A DNA stretch of 64,000 nucleotides, taken from a virus. Below, piece after piece: positions 8,580-16,261 of this stretch (position 1 is the stretch's first letter; each line of letters begins with the position of its first letter). Made by a program: the position numbers and the translations under genes. The DNA lies in the IMG/VR virus record IMGVR_UViG_3300043313_002348, positions 1 through 64,000 of that record. One strand, written 5' to 3'. The notes below the pieces were generated by a model that saw only the letters and a program-made list of their open reading frames with translations, had not been told where the DNA came from and did no database searches.

Positions 8580-9962
8580 CTAACCCACCACCCTCCGACC
8601 GATGACCGACTCTGTCGCGGCCCGACCCCCGAACGTACCGTGACCCGTGAGTCGTGCGGTCGACACAAGCTTGAGGTGCCAGGCGCACCACACCTTCGCG
8701 TCGACCCGGTCGGGTGAGTAACCCGCGTCGTCCGTCCACGTACACATCTGATCTTCGAGATGCTCGAACACCCCGGCGTGGTGATCGTGATCACGTTCCA
8801 TCAACGCCGCAACGGGCTCCGCTCTTACCCGCTTACCTCGGGTAGCGACGATCTTACGTACCGGGATCGAGAGACCCGCGTGCTCGACCGCTCCCTGAAT
8901 GGTGGAGACCGCCATATCACCTCCGTAGTTCGTCTCCACTACTATGTCGTCAGCCTCCCAGTCGACGGCTGCCTGTACGGCACGCGCACCCCACTGTGCG
9001 GGGCTGAGGTTGCACGAGTAGTCAGCTAGTGTGAACATCTCACGGGTCGTTCGCGTCGGCGTGGTCGCCGAGCCGGTGTGAATCACCTCGACGAAGCTCC
9101 CCGCCACGACGATCCCCTGCTCACCCGCACCGCCGGACGGGTCCACACCGACCGTGATCTTCGTAAGCTCAGGTACAAGTTCAGGTGCGACGCGGTTGCG
9201 CGCGACGCGCTCGCGTGTCCACAACGCACTAGGATCTTGTTCGATCAGCCGACCCTCGAGTTCTTGCTCGCCGAGAGCGGTCCCGCCGTACGCCTCCTCC
9301 AGGTCGATCTTAATCTGCTCGGGAAGGTACGGGTTGTCGTACATTGACGCCGTTGTGAGGACAACGTTGGAGATCTCGTGCTTCGAGAGACGCTTGATCA
9401 AGGGGCGGGGCTTCGGGGTGGTGGAACCTACCCAGTGTGGGCGTGGTCCGACGCGAAGGCCAAACCGCATGTGGTTCCAACACGGCTCCATGTAACGCCA
9501 CGCAGCGAGCTCCTCGAGCCACACCAGACACCGGTTACCACCGGATCTGAGTCGTTCTACGTCGTCAGGAGACGAGGCGCCGAAGAGCTTCGCCTCCGAG
9601 CCGTTCGGCCACCGCACGACCGTGCCACCTACGGTGTTGATCAGTCGCGCGGTCGGGTCGTGTGTGCGAATCCCTGACGGTCCGTTCACGCAGGATGTCG
9701 CGGCGTCCCCGTGCGTCGGGGCGATGATGGAGATCCAGTGAGGTACCCGGCCATTAGGCATACACGGCGGTCCGTTGACGTGATCGACGACGTACCGCGC
9801 GCACGCCTCCGTCTTACCCGCACCACGTCCTGCGAGTAGGAGCCACCCGTACCAGTCTCCACGTGGCGGCACCTGGTGCGCGAGCAGTCGGCGAGGAGGT
9901 GTAACGAGGTCGTCCCACATTCTCATCAGGGTGCGGGTAAGTTCCCTCTCAGGACGGTTCAC
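8580..9962 (-). CDS. Terminase large subunit
   Basis: 460 residues. The N-terminal ATPase has Walker A AGRGAGKT (residues 44-51) and a Walker B-like CLVWLEELA near residue 147. The C-terminal RNase H-like nuclease has GVDPSGG with its first acidic residue and a late Asp in RVDAKVW. It packages concatemeric DNA through the portal. The GTG start has only a weak ribosome site. The neighbouring genes (a hypothetical upstream, the broken nuclease downstream) separate it from the TerS-like gene 2 kb away. Confidence 0.92.
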   Translation of the reverse strand: MNRPERELTRTLMRMWDDLVTPPRRLLAHQVPPRGDWYGWLLLAGRGAGKTEACARYVVDHVNGPPCMPNGRVPHWISIIAPTHGDAATSCVNGPSGIRTHDPTARLINTVGGTVVRWPNGSEAKLFGASSPDDVERLRSGGNRCLVWLEELAAWRYMEPCWNHMRFGLRVGPRPHWVGSTTPKPRPLIKRLSKHEISNVVLTTASMYDNPYLPEQIKIDLEEAYGGTALGEQELEGRLIEQDPSALWTRERVARNRVAPELVPELTKITVGVDPSGGAGEQGIVVAGSFVEVIHTGSATTPTRTTREMFTLADYSCNLSPAQWGARAVQAAVDWEADDIVVETNYGGDMAVSTIQGAVEHAGLSIPVRKIVATRGKRVRAEPVAALMERDHDHHAGVFEHLEDQMCTWTDDAGYSPDRVDAKVWCAWHLKLVSTARLTGHGTFGGRAATESVIGRRVVG

Positions 9963-9983
9963 CTACCAACGGTAGCAACCGAG

Positions 9984-10391
9984 CTACACGCGAACGAACG
10001 CGGGAATGGTCTCGAGGCCGGCGAGCCACGCGGCGTAGAGCTCGATCGCGCCGACGAGTGCGCGTCCGTACCCGGGTCGGTTCGCGTCAGGTGACCACAC
10101 GATCGGACGACACGCCGCGTAACCGACCGTGCGGAACACTGCCACGAGAAGATCGACCTGCTCGCCGAACCACTCGGGATCGTATCCCGCGGCCTTCGCT
10201 GCCCTAGGTAAACCACCTACCGGATACGCCGCGCTCACCGTAAGTTCACGTATCCGAAGCTGAGTGAGCTTGTATCGCGCGCGCCGGTTGACACTACCGC
10301 TAGCCGGCGGACCATCACCTGCGAGGCGCGTAACGTCAAATCCTATGTAAGTAAGTTCCTCAAGCTTACTTACCTGCGCTACCTTCATCAT
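9984..10391 (-). CDS. Hypothetical protein upstream of terminase
   Basis: 135 residues, starting at paired ATGs after AAGG (10391 or 10388). It has an N-terminal basic helical region and a hydrophobic C-terminal half (ALVGAIELYAAWLAGLETIP). It overlaps the preceding gene by about 26 bases. Position next to the large terminase would suit a small terminase, but the sequence does not resemble one. Confidence 0.6.
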   Translation of the reverse strand: MMKVAQVSKLEELTYIGFDVTRLAGDGPPASGSVNRRARYKLTQLRIRELTVSAAYPVGGLPRAAKAAGYDPEWFGEQVDLLVAVFRTVGYAACRPIVWSPDANRPGYGRALVGAIELYAAWLAGLETIPAFVRV

Positions 10392-10737
10392 CCTTCACTT
10401 CCCTTCCTGCTTCATCATCGTAGTTCTGGATTGCCCGCTCGACCTCACTTGGAATGATCTTGTGCTCCAACACTCCTTGAACTGTCTCTAACGCGGTAAG
10501 ATCAACCTGACGCGTAACACCACGCTGAATGAAGTTCGCGAGTTCACGGAGATAATTTACCACATCGTTGGTTTCGTCCACGTCGAACTGAAAGATACCT
10601 ACACCCGACGTGACCCAGATCACACGCCCGTTCTGGTTGAGGTACGACTGAGGTACGTCGTGCTCGGTCTCGAACACGTTGATCTTCCACGTACGTGGCA
10701 CTGTCAGCACATACGAGCCTGTCACGATCCTAAACAA
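10366..10737 (-). CDS. Hypothetical protein, paralogue of the gene at 17497
   Basis: 123 residues; TTG start six bases after GGAGGG. The core (INVFETEHDVPQS, then GRVIWVTSGVGIFQFD and a helix FIQRGV) aligns with the 84-residue protein at 17497-17751 (VIDVDHDVPTT, GRAVMMLSAFGVHTFD, VRRNV). The C-terminal 45 residues, rich in Asp/Glu, are extra. Function unknown. Confidence 0.65.
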   Translation of the reverse strand: MFRIVTGSYVLTVPRTWKINVFETEHDVPQSYLNQNGRVIWVTSGVGIFQFDVDETNDVVNYLRELANFIQRGVTRQVDLTALETVQGVLEHKIIPSEVERAIQNYDDEAGREVKDDEGSAGK

Positions 10738-10755
10738 CTCTCTCCCTCCACCTCA

Positions 10756-11448
10756 TTACATGTCCTGATACGTACTAGGCGCGAGTCCTTTGAGTTGTCG
10801 TAAGATCTCCTGCGCGAGTAGTCGGATCTCGGCGTCCGCCGACGGGGTGTTACGTTTGGTGATGAACTCACGCCAGGCGCGGTGGTTGCCCGTGACGACG
10901 ATTCTCGTCTCCGTCATGTTCGGCAGGACGCAGCGCGCGGCCTCGCGCGCCTGCTTCCGACTCACGTCGTAGTTCGTGACGATGTGTTCCACGAGCTGGC
11001 GGTAGCGGCTTAACGCGAACTCAGCTACCTCACCCGGGATCTCCGCGTCGTCGATGTTGTTAGGTTCACCCGTGGAACGCATGAGAGGTGGGATGACCAT
11101 CTCGGCCGCGCCCTCGTTCACAAACCTCTGGGAGAGCTGTGAGAACGATAAGTGCCTGTGACGAACCAGCTCGTGGGTGAGCGAGCGGGACACACCCGTG
11201 ACGTAGAACGTCGCGGACGCGTGTTCAAGTACGGAGAAGTGTTCCGAGTCGATGATGTGCCGCAGGTAGTCTTGGTTAGCCGCGGTGGCTGAGTTCGGCT
11301 TGCTCCACGACTGGTAGCACGCCCGGCCGGCGAACTCGGCCAACTGATCCGGCTCCTCGTCATCAGCCGAGTGATGCCACACGTGATCTGTCGCGTTCTC
11401 AGCGGCAAACGAGTAAAACTTGGTCTCCGCGACCAATCTTACCTTCAC
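10756..11448 (-). CDS. thyX: Flavin-dependent thymidylate synthase
   Basis: 230 residues with the ThyX signature RHRHLSFSQLSQR (96-108) and the flanking LEHASATFYVTGVSR. It makes dTMP from dUMP using FAD, NADPH and methylene-tetrahydrofolate. The genome also encodes a ThyA-family protein at 28503, which by its active site probably does not make dTMP, so ThyX would be the real thymidylate source. The gene sits in the structural arm, away from the other nucleotide genes. Confidence 0.95.
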   Translation of the reverse strand: MKVRLVAETKFYSFAAENATDHVWHHSADDEEPDQLAEFAGRACYQSWSKPNSATAANQDYLRHIIDSEHFSVLEHASATFYVTGVSRSLTHELVRHRHLSFSQLSQRFVNEGAAEMVIPPLMRSTGEPNNIDDAEIPGEVAEFALSRYRQLVEHIVTNYDVSRKQAREAARCVLPNMTETRIVVTGNHRAWREFITKRNTPSADAEIRLLAQEILRQLKGLAPSTYQDM

Positions 11449-11534
11449 TTGCGTTTCTCCGTTCCTCCACCTACGGTTTCCTAAGATCTAGCGTAACATC
11501 TTCCGCCGTCTTCCTCATCTCTTCCTAGTGAGGA

Positions 11535-11566
11535 CAGCGCGTGGGCGCCTCGTTTCCCACGCGCTG
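11535..11566 (-). terminator. Hairpin between papain-like gene and thyX
   Basis: A perfect 11-bp stem (CAGCGCGTGGG/CCCACGCGCTG) with a 10-nt loop lies in the 144-bp gap. No U-run follows in the leftward direction, so it is a weak or Rho-assisted terminator, or an mRNA end-protecting hairpin. Confidence 0.45.
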
Positions 11567-11592
11567 CCTCAGCTCCCGTGGGCAACGTTCCC

Positions 11593-12114
11593 CTAGTGCT
11601 CCACCAGGTACTGCGCCAGATCACCTGGGCTGACCGTGTTAGGGGCGTAACCAGGCTTAAGATCTACACCCGCGTCGTCGCGGTAGTGCCAGTCGACAGC
11701 CTCCGAGCACATCTCGTTGTCGTCAGGATGATCCTTACTTCCACGTGTGATCTTCGCGCCGAACCAGCGGAGAATGAACATTCCGATCGCGGGCCAGTCA
11801 TAGCCCTTGTCGAGGTCGTTCCTGGCACCCGCGGCGATGGCGTCCCGCTGAACGTCGGTGAGTGGGATGTTAGACCACACCCACTCGTCCACCCGACTGC
11901 GCCGAAGACGAACGCCATTAGGCATGGCCTCGACGATGTCAATGTAGCCGGCCACAGCGTCAGAGACCGCGATACACGCGTGACCCCAGCGGGAGAGAGT
12001 GCCGTAGCGGACCACGGCCATCGCGAGGCCAGTTCCTCGCTGCAGACCGAAGTCACCACGTAGCGGTGACCCGGACGTAGACGAGTGGGCGAGCTGCGGA
12101 GCTTCGGGGTTGGT
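11593..12114 (-). CDS. Permuted papain-like (NlpC/P60, YiiX-type) cysteine hydrolase
   Basis: 173 residues from the GTG at 12114, five bases after AGGAG and just past the TerS-like stop. An early histidine in a WGHACIAVSD strand and a later CSEAVDWHY give the order His...Cys of circularly permuted papain-fold enzymes, with NTVSPGDLAQ at the end. Such proteins cleave amide or ester bonds in peptidoglycan or lipids, or proteins. It is near the packaging genes rather than the lysis cassette, so a head- or tail-borne enzyme is possible. Confidence 0.6.
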   Translation of the reverse strand, partial: TNPEAPQLAHSSTSGSPLRGDFGLQRGTGLAMAVVRYGTLSRWGHACIAVSDAVAGYIDIVEAMPNGVRLRRSRVDEWVWSNIPLTDVQRDAIAAGARNDLDKGYDWPAIGMFILRWFGAKITRGSKDHPDDNEMCSEAVDWHYRDDAGVDLKPGYAPNTVSPGDLAQYLVEH

Positions 12115-12124
12115 CACAGCACTC

Positions 12125-12721
12125 CTACGAACTAAGCTCGGGAGCTTGCGTGAGTTCAAGCTTCTGGGCGAGCTGCTCCCGCGCGGCCGCGAGCGCCAGG
12201 GCCCGCTGATCGTCCGTGAGCTGCAGGCGGTCGAGGCTCGCGATCAGCATAGCGAAGACGACCCGGGTCTCGGCCTCCACGTTCGCCACCATGCGCTGCG
12301 ACACCTCGGCGTCGATGGCTGCCTTGGCGACCGTCGCGAGGTGGTGACGCTCACGCCGCGACTCCCGATTTAAGTCGATGATACCAGCGGGAAGTCCCAG
12401 CTCGGCCGTCTCGCCGTTCACGCTGACCTCGAGCTCGCGGATCTCGTCGAGTCGTCGCGCGGCCTGCTGCACGTGCGCGTCCAGCCACGCGGCGCGCGCG
12501 GCGGAGCGCCGAACCTCGAGTAGGAGTGCCTCGTCAGGAGTGACGTCGAGTTCGGTCGCGAGTCGGATTGCCATACTCCACGCCCTCCTCACTCGAATTC
12601 GGTTACCGCCGTGCCAGCGGCAGGTGCCGTAACCCTCGTGGTTGGTACCCGCACCCGCGGCTTGCTTACACCGCCGCATGTTCACGCGCAGCGCGCCGCA
12701 GGTAGGAAGTTCGACGTCCAC
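12125..12721 (-). CDS. Terminase small subunit-like protein with zinc motif
   Basis: 198 residues; GTG start. The N-terminus has a CGALRVNMRRCKQ...GTCRWHGG pattern (Cys, Cys, Cys/His and a terminal HGG) like the zinc-binding head of actinobacterial phage TerS-like proteins. The rest is long amphipathic helix with a coiled-coil character (about 60-190). Assignment rests on that head motif and on position upstream of terL. Confidence 0.5.
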   Translation of the reverse strand: MDVELPTCGALRVNMRRCKQAAGAGTNHEGYGTCRWHGGNRIRVRRAWSMAIRLATELDVTPDEALLLEVRRSAARAAWLDAHVQQAARRLDEIRELEVSVNGETAELGLPAGIIDLNRESRRERHHLATVAKAAIDAEVSQRMVANVEAETRVVFAMLIASLDRLQLTDDQRALALAAAREQLAQKLELTQAPELSS

Positions 12722-12763
12722 TCTACCAGGGTACGCTGACGTGCGTGCGCGAAGGCTCGGTTA

Positions 12764-13261
12764 TCACGTCGCTAAAAGCTCAAGTACGTCGTCCTCGGGA
12801 AGACGAAAGACGTCGGCGAGCTCCGGCGTGAACATCTCGAGGTCGTGGTTCGGGTACGCGGGATCGAACGACGTGGCGTCCCAGATACCGAGGCGCGTCG
12901 CGTCCCAGTACCACGGCGCGAACACGTAGGGTTCGACCGGTGCGGGGTCGCCGCGATACGCCGAGTCTTGGAACTTCGAGTGAGTGTAGAGGATCTGAAA
13001 CCCGCGGTCCGATACCCACTCACGCAGGGCGTACGCGGCTACCTCACCGTGGTACACGTCGCTCACCGGTCGGTAGGCGTCGTGAAGCAGCGCGATCACC
13101 ACGAGTTCCGCGGACGCACCCTCGTCCTGCGCCCGCGTCGCGGTCTGCACGTTGTGATCACGTTGGTTCACCCGCGCCTTGGCAGGATCGAAATCGCGAA
13201 GTTCACGACAACGTTCGAGTAGGTGAAGCGCGGTCTTGAGCTCGTGAAGCTGGCGCGACAC
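12764..13261 (-). CDS. HD-domain protein of the MIOX/PhnZ-like group
   Basis: 165 residues; GTG start overlaps the neighbouring TAG stop. Metal ligands are visible as DHNVQTATRA, LLHDAYRPV and YHGEVAAYALRE. The later W/Y-rich part ending SFDPAYPNHDLEMFTPELADVF recalls mixed-valent di-iron oxygenases such as inositol oxygenase and PhnZ rather than plain HD phosphohydrolases. The substrate cannot be read from the sequence. Nucleotide hydrolysis is the alternative. Confidence 0.6.
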   Translation of the reverse strand: MSRQLHELKTALHLLERCRELRDFDPAKARVNQRDHNVQTATRAQDEGASAELVVIALLHDAYRPVSDVYHGEVAAYALREWVSDRGFQILYTHSKFQDSAYRGDPAPVEPYVFAPWYWDATRLGIWDATSFDPAYPNHDLEMFTPELADVFRLPEDDVLELLAT

Positions 13262-13413
13262 TAGGAGGCCTCCGCTCGCGTGACCGCCGCGCAGTCCTCA
13301 CACTGCAGGTGTCGATCACCGTAGAAGCAGTACACGACCTCGAGTACGTCACATTCGTCGTCGCAGCGGTCGCAACGTGCGGTGATCCGGACTACCTCCG
13401 GCGCGGTGAGCAC
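13261..13413 (-). CDS. Small zinc-ribbon protein (50 aa)
   Basis: GTG start, TAG stop overlapping the next GTG. Two cysteine pairs, CDRC and CEDC, with a third pair-like C...C (ECDVLEVVYC) between them suggest one zinc site. Coupled to the HD gene. Function unknown. Confidence 0.65.
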   Translation of the reverse strand: MLTAPEVVRITARCDRCDDECDVLEVVYCFYGDRHLQCEDCAAVTRAEAS

Positions 13414-13450
13414 CTAGTCAGAGTAGCGCGTCGGGGGTAGCGGTTGCCAG

Positions 13451-13789
13451 CTACGGGACGACCGTTGGCGGAGCCGTAGCGGGGTCGGAGCCGATCGACT
13501 GTAGGCCCACCCGGAGCGCGCTCTTTCGCCAGATACCGAAGTAGGAAGTCACCGAGATAACGTAGGCGATGACCGCGTTGAAGACCGCGACCTTCCACTC
13601 GAACCGCATACCACCCTGAGCGTCGTTGTACCACATCGTGAGAAGAGTGGCGACCGCGTCCAGCGCGAGAAGCACCACACCCTTGACCGGGCTCGAGGTC
13701 GACCACTTGGTGACGAGCGCGACCAGGAGTGGTAGCCCTACCGTGATCAGTAGCGTGAGGACTCCGACCAGGTTAAGTGTGTAGATCAC
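13451..13789 (-). CDS. Probable holin
   Basis: 112 residues overlapping the endolysin end by 4 bases. Hydrophobic segments at about 5-27, 36-54 and 68-87 are followed by a short basic then Pro-rich tail. Size, topology and position immediately after a GH25 endolysin match actinophage holins, which permeabilise the membrane to release the lysin. Confidence 0.7.
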   Translation of the reverse strand: MIYTLNLVGVLTLLITVGLPLLVALVTKWSTSSPVKGVVLLALDAVATLLTMWYNDAQGGMRFEWKVAVFNAVIAYVISVTSYFGIWRKSALRVGLQSIGSDPATAPPTVVP

Positions 13790-14844
13790 GTCTTACCTCC
13801 CGCGGTAGGCGTGGACCCCGCGTCCGCGCCCCTGTTCAGCACGTCCGAGATCGCAGCGTGCGTCCGACTGTACACCTCGTCGTAGTCGACGGCCCCGGTC
13901 GTACCCGCAGGTAGGTTCTCCACCACGTCGGCCGCGATCGTCGAGGCCAGTGAGTCGAGCTTCGCCGCGAGGTTAGACACGAGCGGGGTGACGCCGTTCA
14001 TCACGCCGTTGACCGCGGCCTGCGTCTCGTCCCGCAGGTACGTGTGCGACTCGTCACCTAGCGCCTTGATGACCTCCTGCCGTACCGCGTATAGGAAGCC
14101 CGCGGTGTCGTTCTTAAGCTTGTACGCGACCGCGTCGGCGATGGCGTTCCGGTCGTCCTGGTCGAGCGTCGCCACAACGTCTCCTCCCGTTAATCTTGCC
14201 CAGTCCACCACACTGCCGAAGAACGAGCTGAGGTCCGTCCGGTCTGACATTCCCGGTATGTTAGCCGACGACGTGAACTGCCACGCCACGGGAGTCCACC
14301 CGTTGAAGGACGTCCGCGACGTCGGCATGAAGCCCGCCGGCGGCGCCTTGTCGCCGTACGGGTACGCCGAGTCCCACCACGGGTCGGCGGTCGGCAGCGT
14401 CTTCCAGTTCTCTCCCGCGTGTCCCTGCAGCCACCACCGCGGGAAGTAGTCGAACTGTCGACGCCCGAGCGCGTCGTTTAAGACCGCCCGACAGGTCTCA
14501 ACCTCGGCGCGTGTCACGTGCGCACCGCCGGTGAAGTCTTCGACGTCGAGCATGAAGGCTACCCCCGCCGTACCCCCGCAGATGGCCTTGACGTCCCCGA
14601 CGAACCTCCGCGCGTCGGCGACGTGGTCGTTACCTGGGTAGGGAACCCAGTAGGCACCAGGCCGCAGTCCAGCCTTCACGATGCCACTGAGGTTGCGGGC
14701 GAAGTACGGGTCTAAGCTGTTACCTACACCCCAGCGGGGAACGGCCGCAAACACACCACCCTGCGTCTTCGCGGCGGTGAAGTTAAGTGTGCCACTGACA
14801 CGCTCGTTGTCGTGTCGTGAGCAGTCGATGACCTTAAGTGCCAT
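13786..14844 (-). CDS. Endolysin, GH25 lysozyme-type
   Basis: 352 residues from the ATG at 14844, six bases after GGGGAGAG. The first 210 residues form a GH25 muramidase barrel: VIDCSRHD at the start, the catalytic FMLDVEDF strand and VAWQFTS with a late aspartate. The C-terminal 140 residues contain helical repeats (DRNAIADAVAYKLKND) that may multimerise or bind the wall. No signal peptide, so release depends on the holin. An upstream ATG at 14868 in the same frame adds 8 residues. Confidence 0.88.
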   Translation of the reverse strand: MALKVIDCSRHDNERVSGTLNFTAAKTQGGVFAAVPRWGVGNSLDPYFARNLSGIVKAGLRPGAYWVPYPGNDHVADARRFVGDVKAICGGTAGVAFMLDVEDFTGGAHVTRAEVETCRAVLNDALGRRQFDYFPRWWLQGHAGENWKTLPTADPWWDSAYPYGDKAPPAGFMPTSRTSFNGWTPVAWQFTSSANIPGMSDRTDLSSFFGSVVDWARLTGGDVVATLDQDDRNAIADAVAYKLKNDTAGFLYAVRQEVIKALGDESHTYLRDETQAAVNGVMNGVTPLVSNLAAKLDSLASTIAADVVENLPAGTTGAVDYDEVYSRTHAAISDVLNRGADAGSTPTAGGKT

Positions 14845-14854
14845 GAGCAACTCT

Positions 14855-14884
14855 CCCCTCGGCGTCATCGTAGACGCCGAGGGG
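14855..14884 (-). promoter_or_regulatory. Hairpin occluding the endolysin ribosome binding site
   Basis: A perfect 12-bp stem (CCCCTCGGCGTC, loop TACGAT, GACGCCGAGGGG in mRNA sense) has its 3' arm running into the endolysin Shine-Dalgarno GAGGGGAGAG. An 8-codon ORF (MTPPRRLR) ends at TGA overlapping the upstream in-frame ATG at 14868, which lies in the loop. Translation through it could open the stem. Confidence 0.55.
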
Positions 14885-14904
14885 GAGTCATCACTACCCG
14901 AGAC

Positions 14905-14931
14905 TTACTGCCAACCAGACGCGTCCTCCAC
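14905..14931 (-). CDS. Octapeptide micro-ORF (MEDASGWQ)
   Basis: GTG start nine bases after GGAGG, TAA stop. It is a diverged copy of the micro-ORF at 14966-14992, in both the leader (CCGGAGGTGA) and the peptide (M-x-D-x-x-G-W-x). Far below any gene-finder cut-off; translation is inferred from the ribosome site and the conserved peptide. Confidence 0.35.
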   Translation of the reverse strand: MEDASGWQ

Positions 14932-14965
14932 TTTACATCACCTCCGGTCCGCTAACACCTAGGCT

Positions 14966-14992
14966 CTAGGTCCAGCCGGTCGTGTCTCCCAC
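14966..14992 (-). CDS. Octapeptide micro-ORF (MGDTTGWT)
   Basis: GTG start eight bases after GGAGG, TAG stop. Shares leader and Gly-Trp ending with its neighbour at 14905-14931; codons for the shared Asp, Gly and Trp are kept while GGC/GGT differ synonymously. Confidence 0.35.
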   Translation of the reverse strand: MGDTTGWT

Positions 14993-15043
14993 TGCCGTCA
15001 CCTCCGGCTTCGCTAGTACCTCAGAGTCGACCCACCGAAGTGC

Positions 15044-15079
15044 CTAGAACCAACCGCAGCTACACTGCACGATGATCAC
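15044..15079 (-). CDS. 11-codon micro-ORF (MIIVQCSCGWF)
   Basis: GTG start five bases after AGGAAG, TAG stop. Ends in CGWF, echoing the Gly-Trp ending of the two octapeptide ORFs downstream. Whether it is translated is unknown. Confidence 0.3.
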   Translation of the reverse strand: MIIVQCSCGWF

Positions 15080-15088
15080 CCCGTCTTC

Positions 15089-15229
15089 CTACCACCTCGA
15101 ACTTCCTAACCCCCGCACACGACGCGAGTCCAGGTCGCGCATCAGGTCCTTACGTCGATCGTAACCGAGATAAAGATCGACGTCAGGCTTTTCGTCGAGG
15201 TCAGCGAACTTCTTCCTCGAACGTTCCAA
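15089..15229 (-). CDS. Possible 46-aa basic protein overlapping the membrane gene
   Basis: Reads from TTG at 15229 in a different frame from the gene at 15201-15452, then continues past it with DEKPDVDLYLGYDRRKDLMRD. The charged, non-random composition suggests a real protein. The start is unclear: no good ribosome site, with an internal ATG giving 17 residues. Confidence 0.4.
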   Translation of the reverse strand: MERSRKKFADLDEKPDVDLYLGYDRRKDLMRDLDSRRVRGLGSSRW

Positions 15230-15452
15230 TCGCAGGTTGCCACTCGCGATCAGGACCCTCACGCTTCGACGTCTCGGCGTGACCCGTGAGCAACCTCACG
15301 CCGTCCGCGAGAACGTTCATGAGGTTGATAGTGGAGTAGACGATCACGGTGATCACTACCCAGTGCACAACGAACCAGAGCGGGGTGTCCCCGAAGAAGA
15401 GGTGATCGAACCACGATTCAACGTCACCGCCGCGGGCAAGTATCAGGATCAC
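15201..15452 (-). CDS. Small membrane protein in lysis cassette
   Basis: 83 residues; GTG start overlaps the hydrolase stop (TAGTG). One strong hydrophobic stretch (LWFVVHWVVITVIVYSTINLM, about 25-46) and a charged C-terminus. Could be a second holin-like, pinholin or spanin-like component; not recognised. Confidence 0.65.
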   Translation of the reverse strand: MILILARGGDVESWFDHLFFGDTPLWFVVHWVVITVIVYSTINLMNVLADGVRLLTGHAETSKREGPDREWQPAIGTFEEEVR

Positions 15453-16261
15453 TAGCGATTCCTATCGTGCGTGAAGAAGTCGAGCACCCGCTGGGCTGCC
15501 CAGCCGGGAGTGGCGTGACCACCGCTGGTGATGTTGTAGATCAGCATGCTGTCCCGGGTCGCGAGCGCGGACTCCTGACTCATGTTCGGGAACGTGAAGT
15601 TACTCACGCCCACGCCGCCGAGTAGTGGCACGGTCGTGTCCGCCGTGCCGTGCATGTGGTAGGCGTCCAGCCGCGTTCCTGGGTGGATCGACGCCCACCC
15701 GCTGAACATGGCGCAGGCAGAGAAGAGAGTGGGATACTTCGCGGCCATGGTCCACGCCATCGCGGCGCCGGCCGAGAATCCCGCAACGAAGATCTGCCCG
15801 AGGTCCACGTTGCTGAGCTCGGTGAGGTCAGCCGCGACAGCCACGAGGTAAGCTTCGTCGTTCTGACTTCCACCTGGCCAGCCACCGCCTACGTTCCACG
15901 ACCCAGCTACCGCCTCGCCGAGGACGAGTGTGTAGTCACGCAGGATGGCGTGCCTACTCCAGCCGGACTGCTCGGGATGACCCGGGATGACCCAGAAGGT
16001 GGCCTCGGCGTTCGCGGCGTCGTGCGCGGACGCGTGAAGTCCGACGATCGCGGGACCCGGCGTCGACGCCACCCGACGTCGGATGAGGTAGGTACGTCCC
16101 GACGGTAGTGTGACGCGCGTCATTCCCGCCGGTGGAGTGGGAACAGCCTGCGCCTCCGCCGCGCCGAGTAAGATCTCGTACGCCTCATCTACCACGAGCG
16201 TTCCTCCGATCACGAGCGCTCCGGCGTTGAAGTAGCGTCGGGAGAACTCACGTGCGGTCAC
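15452..16261 (-). CDS. Secreted alpha/beta hydrolase, PHB-depolymerase/LpqC-like esterase
   Basis: 269 residues. The N-terminus SRRYFNAGALVIGG followed by an AQA-type cleavage site resembles a twin-arginine signal, though Asp/Glu residues interrupt the hydrophobic core. The catalytic nucleophile is in GFSAGAAMAW, the acid in HGTADTTVP and the histidine in SGGHATPG. Being just upstream of the endolysin and holin, it may act on the cell envelope as a lysin B-like esterase. Family identity with LysB itself is not evident. Confidence 0.7.
   Translation of the reverse strand: MTAREFSRRYFNAGALVIGGTLVVDEAYEILLGAAEAQAVPTPPAGMTRVTLPSGRTYLIRRRVASTPGPAIVGLHASAHDAANAEATFWVIPGHPEQSGWSRHAILRDYTLVLGEAVAGSWNVGGGWPGGSQNDEAYLVAVAADLTELSNVDLGQIFVAGFSAGAAMAWTMAAKYPTLFSACAMFSGWASIHPGTRLDAYHMHGTADTTVPLLGGVGVSNFTFPNMSQESALATRDSMLIYNITSGGHATPGWAAQRVLDFFTHDRNR

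Noticed and set aside
11449-11534. Promoter for thyX
   Set aside because: A TTAGGAAACCGTAGG leader-like sequence is present, but no acceptable -10 and -35 at the right distance.
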